A DNA stretch of 34,610 nucleotides from Vicinamibacteraceae bacterium (GTDB lineage: Bacteria; Planctomycetota; Phycisphaerae; Phycisphaerales; UBA5793): assembly GCA_011525805.1 (NCBI GenBank), contig WYBR01000054.1:1-34610 (forward strand). The letters run 5' to 3'. Each line of letters starts with the position of its first letter. The first letter of the stretch is position 1. A model generated the notes under the pieces. That model was not told the origin of the DNA. It was given only the letters and a program-made list of their open reading frames with translations, and made no database searches. The translations under genes were made by a program, and so were the position numbers. Below, one piece after another: positions 8,032 to 15,864 of this stretch.

Positions 8032-9591
8032 ATGAGTGGATGGACGGGTCTGGGGCGGCGGTCGATCGGGTCGGCAATCCTGGCGATCGCGATGGGAGGC
8101 GCGGCGATTCCGAGCAGCGCCCAGGAGCCCGCGACCCCGCCCGCCGAAGAACAGCCCGCGCCCGTCACGGCCGAGTGGAACAAGGACCTCGTCTCCACCC
8201 AGCACACCATCGCCATCGACGGCGCCGCCATCGCCTACACCGCCACCGCCGGAACCATGGCTCTGCTCGAAGAGTCCGGCAAGGTGCGCGCCAACCTCTT
8301 CTTCGTCGCCTACACGCGCGACGGCGTCGAGGACACCTCCAGCCGCCCCATCACCTTCACTTTCAACGGCGGACCCGGATCGTCCTCCGTCTGGCTGCAC
8401 CTGGGCCTCTTCGGCCCCAAGCGCGTAGTCATGAACGACGACGCCACGCCCGTCCCGCCTCCCTTTCAACTCGTGGACAACGAGCACTCCCTCCTGGACG
8501 TCTCGGACTTCGTCTTCATCGACCCTGTGACGACGGGCTACAGCCGCGCCGCCGAGGGAGTGAACGCGGGCGAGTTCCACGGCGTGAGCGAGGATGTCGA
8601 ATCGGTGGGCGAGTTCATCCGCCTCTACGCGACCCGCTTCAAGCGGTGGGACTCGCCCAAGTTCCTCGCCGGCGAGAGTTACGGCACGACGCGCGCCGCG
8701 GGCCTCTCGGGCCACCTCCAGGGACGCCACGGCATGTACCTCAGCGGCATCATGCTCATTTCCTCGATCCTCGACTTCCAGACGGCCCGCTTCGACATCG
8801 GAAACGACCTGCCCTTCGTCCTGTTCCTTCCGACATACTGCGCCACGGCGTGGTACCACGGACGTCTCGACGAGTCGCTTCAGCGCAACCTCCGCGCCAC
8901 CCTCGACGAAGTTGAGGAGTTTGCCCTCGGCGAGTACGCGCAGGCCCTGCTGCTGGGCGACCGCCTCAGCGCCGAGGAGCAGTCGCGCCTCGCCGCGAGG
9001 GTGGCGCGCTACTGCGGCGTGTCGCAGGAGTTCATCGAGCAGTGCAACCTCCGCCCGAGCATCGGCCGCTTCGCCAAGGAACTGCGCCGCGATGAGCGGC
9101 GGACCGTCGGCCGCCTCGACAGCCGCTTCGTCGGCATCGACCGCGACGCCGCGGGCGACGGCTATTCCTATGACCCGAGTTACGCCGCCATCCAGGGGCC
9201 CTACAGCGCCGCGCTCAATCACTACGTCCGCGGCACGCTCAAGTACGAGAACGACCTGCCCTACGAGATTCTCACCGGCCGCGTCCAGCCGTGGAGTTAC
9301 GGCCGCAACCAGAACCAGTACCTCAACGTGGCGGAAACGCTGCGAAGCGCGATGACGCAGAATCCGTCGCTGCGCGTCTTCGTGGCCAACGGCTACTACG
9401 ACCTCGCCACCCCCTACTTCGCCACCGAGCACACCTTCAACCACATGAGCCTCGACGCGTCGCTGCGCGGCGGCGTGAGCATGGGCTATTACGAGTCCGG
9501 GCACATGATGTACATCCACGGCCCTTCGCTCGCCAAACTCCGCGGCGATCTCAAGGCCTTCATCGCCGCCGCAACTGCGCCGCAACCCTGA
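8032..9591 (+). CDS. Exported S10-family serine carboxypeptidase-like protein
   Basis: 519 residues with a signal peptide (1 to about 31, ending SSAQ). The alpha/beta-hydrolase S10 features are clear: FNGGPGSSS at 111-119 (oxyanion hole), nucleophile Ser216 in GESYG, Asp457 in NGYYDLAT, and His491 in ESGHMMY. Members remove C-terminal residues from peptides at acidic pH; bacterial homologues are less studied, so the exact substrate is uncertain. GAGGTG precedes the ATG. Together with the nearby S8 and M3 enzymes it makes three exported peptidases within 7 kb. A possible terminator hairpin follows at 9597-9635. Confidence 0.93.
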   Translation: MSGWTGLGRRSIGSAILAIAMGGAAIPSSAQEPATPPAEEQPAPVTAEWNKDLVSTQHTIAIDGAAIAYTATAGTMALLEESGKVRANLFFVAYTRDGVEDTSSRPITFTFNGGPGSSSVWLHLGLFGPKRVVMNDDATPVPPPFQLVDNEHSLLDVSDFVFIDPVTTGYSRAAEGVNAGEFHGVSEDVESVGEFIRLYATRFKRWDSPKFLAGESYGTTRAAGLSGHLQGRHGMYLSGIMLISSILDFQTARFDIGNDLPFVLFLPTYCATAWYHGRLDESLQRNLRATLDEVEEFALGEYAQALLLGDRLSAEEQSRLAARVARYCGVSQEFIEQCNLRPSIGRFAKELRRDERRTVGRLDSRFVGIDRDAAGDGYSYDPSYAAIQGPYSAALNHYVRGTLKYENDLPYEILTGRVQPWSYGRNQNQYLNVAETLRSAMTQNPSLRVFVANGYYDLATPYFATEHTFNHMSLDASLRGGVSMGYYESGHMMYIHGPSLAKLRGDLKAFIAAATAPQP

Positions 9592-9596
9592 GACAC

Positions 9597-9635
9597 GCCG
9601 AGGCAAAGGCTCTGTCACGGCCCCTGAGCCTCGGC
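9597..9635. terminator. Hairpin between convergent genes (S10 and DoxX-like)
   Basis: GCCGAGGC (9597-9604) pairs with GCCTCGGC (9628-9635) across a 23-base loop. An alternative fold pairs AGGCTC with GAGCCT in the same stretch. It starts 5 bases after the S10 stop, in the gap between convergent genes. No T-run is present. Confidence 0.4.
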
Positions 9636-9685
9636 GAAGGGCGCTGCCCCGGATCCGGCCGGCAAGCGCCCCCATCGTCGCGGTT

Positions 9686-10144
9686 TCAGGCCGGAATCGC
9701 GCCGTGTCGGCGGCGGACGGTGCCGCCGACTGCGATCGCGGCGGAGATGATGAGCAGGTTTTTGATGATGTACTGCCCCTCCATCGTCGGCGCGTAGGGA
9801 AAACGGCCGGGCTGGAACGTGATCTCCCGCAGGATCACCAGGGGAAGCAGGGTGCCGACCATCTGAAGCGCCAGCAGCGCGATCGCGAGGCGCAGCGTCC
9901 GTCGAAAGAGGAAGGTTACGCCGATGGTGACCTCCCACCAGCCGATGATCGCCAGCCACTGCCGCGGCGTAAGCAGGGGCAGCCAGTCCACCGTGCGCAG
10001 CACGAGTGGTTCGGCGGGCGAGAGGCCCAGCGGCTTGAGCACGCCGAACCAGATGAAAATCACCGCCAGCGACCATCGGAGCAGGCGCGCGCCCCAGTGC
10101 TGCATGAGGGAGGCAATGCGGAGATCAAGGTCGCGCCAGATCAT
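9686..10144 (-). CDS. DoxX/DUF417-like integral membrane protein
   Basis: 152 residues with about four transmembrane segments. The first begins RLLRWSLAVIFIWFGVLK and the last contains GQYIIKNLLIISAAIAVGG. The order of motifs (FGVLK near the first helix, PTMEGQYIIKNL before the last) is that of the DoxX-like / DUF417 inner-membrane family. Members are linked to redox or stress responses, but no reaction is established. The ATG at 10144 opens directly into the conserved part; GGGGCGAG lies upstream as a modest ribosome site. The neighbouring DUF4010 gene on the same strand is 131 bases away and no functional link is evident. Confidence 0.8.
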   Translation of the reverse strand: MIWRDLDLRIASLMQHWGARLLRWSLAVIFIWFGVLKPLGLSPAEPLVLRTVDWLPLLTPRQWLAIIGWWEVTIGVTFLFRRTLRLAIALLALQMVGTLLPLVILREITFQPGRFPYAPTMEGQYIIKNLLIISAAIAVGGTVRRRHGAIPA

Positions 10145-10275
10145 GGAATCTCGCCCCGTACAGGGTGGGCCGGGCCGCGAAGAGCCGGCGCGCGGATGGT
10201 AGTGCGCCTCCCGCTCGCGGCGCCGATCCGGGAGATCACTGAAATGCATGGGAGCGCGGCGGCGGCCGGGTCGGT

Positions 10276-11520
10276 TCACGCGGGCCAGAGCCACAGAAGC
10301 AGCGCGCCGCCGGCAAGACTCACGCCGAACATCACCGCCATGCGCCCGGCGAGGGATCGACCGGCGACGAGGGCGATGACGGCGAGTTTGAAGAGGAGGT
10401 TGGCCATCGCCCCCACGAGGATAAGGCGCCAACCCGTCGCCTCTTCGAGCGCGCCGGTCTTCATGAGTTGGGCGCTCGAAAGGGTGATGGCGTCCATGTC
10501 GGTCAGGCCGGAGAGCGCGGCGACCACGTACATCGCCGTCGCGCCGAAGTTCTCGCGCACCGCCGATACGCCCACCAGCACGCCGGCGTAGAGCAGGCCG
10601 AAGACGACCGCGGCCGAGAGGTCTGACGGCGGCTGCTCGTCGGCCGAAGCCCGGAACGCGGAGCGGGCGCGGTAGAAGGCCGCGAGGCAGATCGCCGTCA
10701 TGAACACCATCATCGCCGCCAGCGGCGGCGCGACGGACGCGAGGATCGAGGGCGCCACCAGCGCGATCTCGAAGAGAACGCGCGCAAACACGATCGTCGA
10801 AGCGACCATCAGCACGATCGACGACCCCGCCGCCTCATCGCCGCCGGCTCGGGCGCGGCGGGCGTAACTGACGGTCGTCGCGGTGCTCGAGATCAGGCCG
10901 CCGAGCACGCCGGCGAGAATCACCCCCAGTCCCGCCCCCATCAGCAGGCGCGCAACATAGGCCGCGAGACTGATGCCCACGATCAGCACCACCATCAGCC
11001 AGATGCGGAACGGGTTGAGCACGTCGTACGGGCCGTAGTTCTCATCCGGCAGCAGCGGCAGAATCACCATGCCGATGAGAATGAGCCGGGCGATGGCGCG
11101 GAAGTCTCCCTCGCCGAGGCGATCGACGAAGGCGTGCAGCCGCCCCTTGGCATGCAGGAGCAGCGCGACGACTCCGGCGGTCACGACGGCGACGATTGCG
11201 TGGCCCACCATGACCGCGGCGCCGATGAGGAAGACGACCAGCGCGGCGACTTCGGTCGTGACCCCCGAGCCGTTCGCCGTGGCCGCGGACCTCGCCTGGT
11301 TGCCGATCCAAAGGACCCACGCCACCGCGAGCAGCCCCGCCGCCAGCAGCCACGCGAAGTTCAGGTCTCGGCTGAGCAGGCCGCACAGCGCCCCGGCGAG
11401 CGCGATGAGCGCGAAGGTGCGGATGCCCGCGACGGACTTCTCCGCCCACTCGCGCTGCATGCCGATGAGCAGGCCCAGGCCCACCGCCACCATGAGGTCG
11501 CGTACGAGTTCGGGTTCCAC
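10276..11520 (-). CDS. MgtC/SapB and DUF4010-domain membrane protein
   Basis: 414 residues and very hydrophobic, with roughly eleven or twelve membrane spans. The N-terminal part (about 10-140) is MgtC/SapB-like, recognised by GLGLLIGMQREWAEK and GIRTFALIALAGAL. The C-terminal part (about 180-414) is DUF4010-like, with GLISSTATTVSYARRAR and ALSGLTDMDAITLSSAQL. MgtC proteins are tied to magnesium or phosphate stress and membrane potential; transport by this fusion family is not established. The GTG start at 11520 is chosen because GGAG lies 13 bases upstream; an ATG nine codons later (11493) is the alternative. An 8-bp hairpin (11556-11576) sits in its leader. Confidence 0.85.
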   Translation of the reverse strand: MEPELVRDLMVAVGLGLLIGMQREWAEKSVAGIRTFALIALAGALCGLLSRDLNFAWLLAAGLLAVAWVLWIGNQARSAATANGSGVTTEVAALVVFLIGAAVMVGHAIVAVVTAGVVALLLHAKGRLHAFVDRLGEGDFRAIARLILIGMVILPLLPDENYGPYDVLNPFRIWLMVVLIVGISLAAYVARLLMGAGLGVILAGVLGGLISSTATTVSYARRARAGGDEAAGSSIVLMVASTIVFARVLFEIALVAPSILASVAPPLAAMMVFMTAICLAAFYRARSAFRASADEQPPSDLSAAVVFGLLYAGVLVGVSAVRENFGATAMYVVAALSGLTDMDAITLSSAQLMKTGALEEATGWRLILVGAMANLLFKLAVIALVAGRSLAGRMAVMFGVSLAGGALLLWLWPA

Positions 11521-11894
11521 GCCGGTGCGTCTCCGTCCAGCGGCCGCCGCGTCGGGGCGGGCCGTCGAGGCCCGCCGCGGAAACAATATCGGCACTCGCG
11601 CCGCCGGGGAATAGGCGCGGCGCCGCGGGCGCCCCGCGAGCCCGCCGCCGCGCGCCGAATCGCAGTCGCCGGCGCCTGATCGTCGGTGGGAGGGAATGCG
11701 CCTCGCGTCGATCGCTCCTCCCGGCGGCGATACCCTCGTGCATCGGCATCGAAGCCGCCCCCGTCCGGGCAGCCCTCGCGCCCGATGCCACCACCACCCG
11801 AAAGGACAGACCCCGGATAACAGGGATGGAGGTATTTCACGGGGCGGCGTCGGGCGGCCTTGACCGCGGTGGCCGGCGCGTGTATACTTGCACA
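11521..11894. other. Divergent intergenic region, MgtC-like / arsR
   Basis: 374 bases without a supportable gene. It holds the arsR promoter (11860-11888) and part of its operator at the right end. On the minus-strand leader side is a perfect 8-bp stem, GGCGGGCC (11556-11563) with GGCCCGCC (11569-11576), loop GTCGA. The middle is GC-rich and shows no known riboswitch or RNA pattern that I recognise. Confidence 0.6.
11860..11888 (+). promoter_or_regulatory. Sigma-70-type promoter of arsR, apparently leaderless
   Basis: TTGACC (11860-11865), a 17-base spacer, and TATACT (11883-11888) form a near-consensus promoter. The arsR ATG begins at 11895, six bases after the -10, exactly where transcription should start. 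No Shine-Dalgarno sequence fits between them. The transcript would therefore begin at or next to the ATG. Confidence 0.75.
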
Positions 11895-11906
11895 ATGACG
11901 CAAGTA
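11885..11906. promoter_or_regulatory. Candidate ArsR operator overlapping -10 and start codon
   Basis: A perfect inverted repeat, TACTTGC (11885-11891), 8-base spacer, GCAAGTA (11900-11906). It covers the last bases of the -10, the predicted transcription start and the first codons of arsR. Bound repressor would block polymerase directly. Dyad symmetry of this size fits a winged-helix ArsR dimer; a further GCAAG follows at 11908-11912. Confidence 0.65.
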
Positions 11907-12410
11907 CGCAAGAATATCCGCCGCCCCCCCGCCGCCGCGCCCGCCGTCCGAACGCCGGCCCGCGCCTGCTGCCCGCAACTCGCCGACCTCCTCGACGCAA
12001 GACTCTTCCGCGCCCTCGCCGACGGCAACCGCCTCGCCCTGCTCATGCGCCTCGCGGCGTGCGGACGCGCCTGCACCGTCAGCGAACTCAACGCCTGCTG
12101 CCCCGTCGACCTCTCCGTCGTCTCGCGGCACCTCGCCATCCTCCGCGACGCCGGAGCCCTCCAGGCAACCCGCCGCGGCAAGGAAGTACTCTACCAGGTG
12201 CGCTTCGAGCGGCTCGTGCCGCTGCTGCGCGGCATTGCGGCGGCGCTCGATTCGTGCCGATGTGCGGCCGAGTCGTGCGGCCCCTGCTGTGACACCCCCG
12301 GCGAGGCCGCCGCGGCGCCCGCCGCCCGCAAGGCCAGGCGCGCCGGAACCTCCCTGCGCTCCACACGCTCCAACCACTCCACCGAATCACGAAAGGAACG
12401 ATCGTCATGA
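11895..12410 (+). CDS. arsR: ArsR/SmtB-family metalloid-responsive repressor, cysteine-rich
   Basis: 171 residues, longer than typical ArsR. The winged helix-turn-helix spans about 32-115 (RLFRALADGNRLALLMRLA; SVVSRHLAILRDAGAL; RRGKEVLYQV). Eleven cysteines are present: 25-26, 56, 60, 68-69 in ELNACCPVD just before the recognition helix, and 121, 123, 128, 131-132. Such thiols bind arsenite or another soft metal and release DNA. The tail (about 135-171) is low-complexity and basic. The ATG at 11895 is chosen from the promoter geometry (leaderless) and the domain start. arsM overlaps its stop by four bases (ATGA), so the two are one operon. The metalloid is inferred from arsM. Confidence 0.92.
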   Translation: MTQVRKNIRRPPAAAPAVRTPARACCPQLADLLDARLFRALADGNRLALLMRLAACGRACTVSELNACCPVDLSVVSRHLAILRDAGALQATRRGKEVLYQVRFERLVPLLRGIAAALDSCRCAAESCGPCCDTPGEAAAAPAARKARRAGTSLRSTRSNHSTESRKERSS

Positions 12411-13282
12411 CCACGCGTGAAGCCGAGATTCGTCGCCACGTCTCCGAGTCCTACACCAAGGCCGTCACGACGCCGGGTTCGAGTTGCTGCGGCGGCATGC
12501 AGCCGGCGCAGAAGGGCGTGGCCGTCAAAAGCGCCGGCTATGGCCCGGAACTGGGCGAACTTCCCCCCGACGCCGTGGAAAACTCCTTCGGCTGCGGCAA
12601 CCCCCTCGCTTTCAGCGAGGTGCGCGAGGGCGACACCGTCGTCGATCTCGGCAGCGGCGCGGGCATCGACCTGCTCATCGCCGCGAAGCGAACCGGGCCG
12701 ACCGGCCGCGTCATCGGCGTCGACATGACCGACGCGATGATCGATCGCGCCCGGGCCAACATCGCCGCCGCCGGCCTCGCCGCGTTCGTCGAGGTTCGCC
12801 AAGGCTACATCGAGGCCCTGCCCCTCGAGAGCGGCACGGTGGACTGGGTCATCTCCAACTGCGTCATCAACCTCTCGCCCGAGAAGGAGAAGGTCTTCGC
12901 CGAGATCGCCCGCGTCCTTCGGCCCGGCGGTCGCATGCTCGTCTCCGACATCGTCGTTGAGAGCCTCCCCGAGGAACTCCGGCGCAACCAGGCCCTCTAC
13001 AACTCCTGCATCGCGGGCGCCATCAGCGAGGCGGACTACCTCGCCGGCCTTCGCCGCGCGGGATTGACCGACGTGCAGGTTCGCTCGCGCCACGTCTACG
13101 ACGAGATGCAACTCGAGTCGCTCATCGAAAGCGAGATCGTCGATCCGGCGGAGAAGAAGCGCGCCGGCGGCTGCTGCGGACCATCCTGCTGCGGCGGTTC
13201 AGGCGATGTCGACGTGGCCCGGCTCGCGCGGCGCAGCGCCGGCCAGGTCGCCAGCATCAGCGTTCACGCGCGAAAGGCGTAG
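12407..13282 (+). CDS. arsM: Arsenite S-adenosylmethionine methyltransferase ArsM
   Basis: 291 residues. The SAM-binding Rossmann core has [15 protein letters not shown] at 78-92 and the post-core [13 protein letters not shown] at 171-183. The As(III)-binding cysteines of the family can be placed: Cys63 in NSFGCGNP, Cys152 in [15 protein letters not shown] and Cys201 in [10 protein letters not shown]; an N-terminal CC at 27-28 may be the further thiol. It converts arsenite to methylated, partly volatile arsenic in the cytoplasm. A short tail has two CC pairs at 256-257 and 261-262 ([11 protein letters not shown]), a possible extra metal site. It overlaps arsR by four bases. No arsB, acr3 or arsC is nearby in this window. 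Confidence 0.95.
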   Translation: MTTREAEIRRHVSESYTKAVTTPGSSCCGGMQPAQKGVAVKSAGYGPELGELPPDAVENSFGCGNPLAFSEVREGDTVVDLGSGAGIDLLIAAKRTGPTGRVIGVDMTDAMIDRARANIAAAGLAAFVEVRQGYIEALPLESGTVDWVISNCVINLSPEKEKVFAEIARVLRPGGRMLVSDIVVESLPEELRRNQALYNSCIAGAISEADYLAGLRRAGLTDVQVRSRHVYDEMQLESLIESEIVDPAEKKRAGGCCGPSCCGGSGDVDVARLARRSAGQVASISVHARKA

Positions 13283-13318
13283 CCCGGCGACGCAAGCCAG
13301 GTCAACCCGGAGCGGAGA

Positions 13319-13780
13319 TCACCCATCGGTCAGGTTGTCGAGGAGCCGCTCGAAGATGATGATGTTCTGGGCGGTGTCGGGATCCCAGCGGATGCCGACG
13401 ATGGCGTAGTTCTCTGAGATGCCGAAGTGGAGCATGGGGCGGTGGGTGTTGTTGCACTCGAAGCGCAGCGACGTGTAGCCTTCGTCGCGGGCCCAGATCT
13501 GCGCCTTGTGCATGAGGCGGCCGGCGATGCCCATGCGGCGAAAGTCGGCCGCGACGCCGACCATCCAGCCGAAGTGCACGGAGGGCTTGAGTTCGAAACC
13601 GATGTAGAAGCCCACCGCGTCGTTCTTCACCGAGGCGACGAGGCAGAGCACCTTGTAGCGCCCGCGAAACCGGCGCTCGAAGGACTCGGGCGGCCGCTCG
13701 GGACGGAACATCGTGTTGTGCAGGTGGGAGATAAGTTCGGTGTCCTTGGGATCGATGAGGTCGATGCGCAGGTCATTCAT
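13319..13780 (-). CDS. GNAT-family N-acetyltransferase
   Basis: 153 residues of single GNAT domain. Motif A is VGVAADFRRMGIAGRLMHKA, where the RRMGIAGR segment is the acetyl-CoA pyrophosphate loop. Motif B follows in YTSLRFECNNTHRPMLHF, with the Asn residues often seen near the acyl-CoA arm. It should transfer an acetyl group to an amine; the substrate is unknown. GGGGAGGG lies before the ATG at 13780. It converges with arsM, 36 bases apart, and lies 64 bases downstream of riboflavin synthase on the same strand, so co-transcription with it is possible. Confidence 0.85.
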   Translation of the reverse strand: MNDLRIDLIDPKDTELISHLHNTMFRPERPPESFERRFRGRYKVLCLVASVKNDAVGFYIGFELKPSVHFGWMVGVAADFRRMGIAGRLMHKAQIWARDEGYTSLRFECNNTHRPMLHFGISENYAIVGIRWDPDTAQNIIIFERLLDNLTDG

Positions 13781-13844
13781 GTCGGCCCTCCCCGTCGGAT
13801 CGGTGTGCTGTCCCGGGTAACCATCATCGCCTGCGGGGGCGGGG

Positions 13845-14453
13845 TCAAGCGCCGGCCGGGCCTTTGGCGCTCATTCGACGCATCTGGTGGACGATCGTCT
13901 TGACGACGAGGTCGGCCTCGAGGTTGACGCGGTCGCCCGGAACTGCGAGGCCCAGCGTCGTGAGTTGGAGGGTGGTCGGGATGAGGGCGACGACAAACCC
14001 GTCGTCGAGGACTTCCGCGAGGGTAAGCGAGACGCCGTCCACCGCGATCGAGCCCTTGGGAACGAGGTAGTCCATGAGGTCGCTCGGAGCGTCGATGCGC
14101 AGGCGCACGCCCTCGGCATCGTCGGCGAGGTCGCGGACGACGCCGACGCCATCCACGTGCCCCTGGACGAGGTGCCCGCCCATGAGCGTGGCGGGGGTGA
14201 CGGAGTGTTCGAGGTTGACGGCGCTTCCGGCCTGGAGGCCGCCGAGCGTCGTGACCCTGAGCGTCTGGTGAATGACATCGAAGCGCAGGGGCGAAAGGCC
14301 GGCGACGGTGAGACAGCAGCCGCTGACGGCGATGCTCTCGCCGTGGGCGGGCTGGTGGTCCCAGCCCCCGGCGTCGATGAGCAGGGAGCGGCCGGCGGCC
14401 GCGAGCCGCGACTCGATGACGCGTCCGCGATGCTGGACGAGGCCGGTGAACAT
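13845..14453 (-). CDS. ribE: Riboflavin synthase, alpha subunit
   Basis: 202 residues, the normal size. Two lumazine-binding repeats are visible: the first begins MFTGLVQHRGRV and contains GESIAVSGCCLTV, the second contains GHLVQGHVDGVG and GSIAVDGVSLTLAEV. The enzyme dismutates two 6,7-dimethyl-8-ribityllumazine molecules to riboflavin and the pyrimidinedione. The MFTGLV start is diagnostic and fixes the ATG at 14453. Other rib genes are not in the window. No FMN riboswitch was recognised upstream. The C-terminal tail (residues after about 188) is basic and divergent. Confidence 0.95.
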   Translation of the reverse strand: MFTGLVQHRGRVIESRLAAAGRSLLIDAGGWDHQPAHGESIAVSGCCLTVAGLSPLRFDVIHQTLRVTTLGGLQAGSAVNLEHSVTPATLMGGHLVQGHVDGVGVVRDLADDAEGVRLRIDAPSDLMDYLVPKGSIAVDGVSLTLAEVLDDGFVVALIPTTLQLTTLGLAVPGDRVNLEADLVVKTIVHQMRRMSAKGPAGA

Positions 14454-14510
14454 GGCGCAACACTACGCGTCGGCGAGGTTGGTCACCACAACTCCGGGGA
14501 GGATCAGGGC

Positions 14511-14539
14511 TTGACGCGACGCGGCGACGGCTCAATACT
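14511..14539 (+). promoter_or_regulatory. Sigma-70-type promoter for the PQQ-propeller lipoprotein
   Basis: TTGACG (14511-14516), a 17-base spacer and AATACT (14534-14539). Predicted start is near 14546, giving a leader of about 79 bases that contains the hairpin at 14561-14577. Confidence 0.5.
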
Positions 14540-14560
14540 GGCTGTCTCGGCGGCGCGGAT

Positions 14561-14577
14561 TCCTCCCCTTCGGAGGA
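14561..14577 (+). other. Leader hairpin upstream of the PQQ-propeller gene
   Basis: TCCTCC (14561-14566) pairs with GGAGGA (14572-14577), loop CCTTC. The right arm is a perfect Shine-Dalgarno core but has no start codon at the right distance, and the left arm masks it. The actual ribosome site is GGAAGGA further down. It may be a stability hairpin. Confidence 0.35.
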
Positions 14578-14624
14578 TTGGCGGCGCGCGCCGAACATCC
14601 CCTGCCTCGGGAAGGACTCGGCCC

Positions 14625-15791
14625 ATGACTGGACGGCGCCTTGGTTCGTTGCATCGCTGGGCCCGCGCGGCGGCCCTGATGCCCCTCGCCCTCCTCGCCC
14701 TCCTCGCGCTCGGGTGCGAATCGAGCCGCAAGGGGCCCGTCGCCCCCGAGTATCTCCTCAATTTCGAGCAGTCCGATCAACTCGATTACACGATCGCGTG
14801 GGAGTCGGCCGTGGCGGTGAGCCTGGGCGGCAAGGCCGTCTCCATCCACCCCTTCGGCGAATGGGTGCTCACCGTCGAGGACGGCCGAAACATCCTCACG
14901 GCCCTGACGGCGCGCGACGGGCGCGACGCGTGGGAGTACCAGGTCGGCGCCAGCCTCGAGCATCTGCGCGGCGTGCTGCTTCGCGGCACGACCGTTCTCG
15001 CGTCCACCCAGTCCGACCTCTACTTCCTCGACATCGCCACGGGTCGGCCGCAGAGCCAGCAGCGCTACGCCGCGCAGAACGCCGCCGCGGCGGCGGGACT
15101 GCTCTTCGGACCGTTCCTCGTCTACGGCACCAACGACGGCCGCATCATCTACCACCATCTCGACCTCGGCCTGATGCAGGCCGCGTACCGCCTCGAATCC
15201 TCCCAGCCCATCACCCACGCCCCCGTTCCCCTCGGAGACGTCTTCGCCATCATCACGCAGTCGGGCGCCATCCACCTCATGGACGGCGTCAACAACTCGC
15301 GCCTGTGGACTGCGGCGGCGCGCGACCCGATCGACACCACCCCCGCGATCGATGAGAACGGCATCTACGTCGCCGGCCGCGACCAGTCCGTCTGGGCCTT
15401 CCGCCTCTCCGACGGCAAGATGATGTGGCGCTTCCGCTGCCAGCGGCCGCTCATTGACGATCCGAAGTTGATCGACGGCGTGCTCTACCAGGCCGAGCCG
15501 GGGCGGGGCTTTCATGCGATCGACGCCGCGACGGGCGCGGCGAAGTGGACCTGCCCGGCCATACAGGGCGGAACCGTCCTGGCGCGCAAGAACGGCCAGT
15601 TGATCGTCTGGGACAAGGACGACGGCGCCGGCGCGACTGGTTCGACCTTCTACCGCGTGCTGGAGCGCGACGGCTCGGTCCTCGGCTCGGTGCGGGCGGA
15701 ACGAATCTCCGTCGCGACGTCCGACCGCATCGAGAACGGCACGATTTACGCCATGAGCCGCGCCGGCCGCATCATCAAACTCATCCCGTAG
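14625..15791 (+). CDS. PQQ-like beta-propeller lipoprotein
   Basis: 388 residues. The first 31 form a lipoprotein-type signal peptide (RRLGSLHRWARAA, then a Leu/Ala-rich core, then GC at 30-31; the -3 residue is Ala rather than Leu). The rest has repeated beta-propeller blades with PQQ-type motifs: LTALTARDGRDAWEYQVG, LYFLDIATGRP, IYVAGRDQSVWAFRLSDG and FHAIDAATGAAKWTC. BamB and PQQ-binding dehydrogenases share this fold, but no dehydrogenase domain is present, so a scaffold or assembly role at the membrane is more likely. GGAAGGA precedes the ATG. The isomerase-like gene starts 73 bases downstream. Confidence 0.85.
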   Translation: MTGRRLGSLHRWARAAALMPLALLALLALGCESSRKGPVAPEYLLNFEQSDQLDYTIAWESAVAVSLGGKAVSIHPFGEWVLTVEDGRNILTALTARDGRDAWEYQVGASLEHLRGVLLRGTTVLASTQSDLYFLDIATGRPQSQQRYAAQNAAAAAGLLFGPFLVYGTNDGRIIYHHLDLGLMQAAYRLESSQPITHAPVPLGDVFAIITQSGAIHLMDGVNNSRLWTAAARDPIDTTPAIDENGIYVAGRDQSVWAFRLSDGKMMWRFRCQRPLIDDPKLIDGVLYQAEPGRGFHAIDAATGAAKWTCPAIQGGTVLARKNGQLIVWDKDDGAGATGSTFYRVLERDGSVLGSVRAERISVATSDRIENGTIYAMSRAGRIIKLIP

Positions 15792-15864
15792 CCGCCCCGA
15801 AGGGGGCACAACCCCGCATCCGCTGCGACCGGACGGCCGCACGCGGGGAATCGAGGATTGCCGC

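Noticed and set aside
13887-14624. A long upstream extension of the PQQ-propeller frame over riboflavin synthase
   Set aside because: The extension is antisense to a clear ribE gene; the lipoprotein signal, ribosome site and promoter all place the start at 14625.
14454-14624. FMN riboswitch searched for upstream of riboflavin synthase
   Set aside because: None of the conserved RFN element segments could be recognised in the leader.
15795-15805. CCCC-GAA-GGGG hairpin after the PQQ-propeller stop as a terminator
   Set aside because: Only four base pairs and no T-run; too weak to call.
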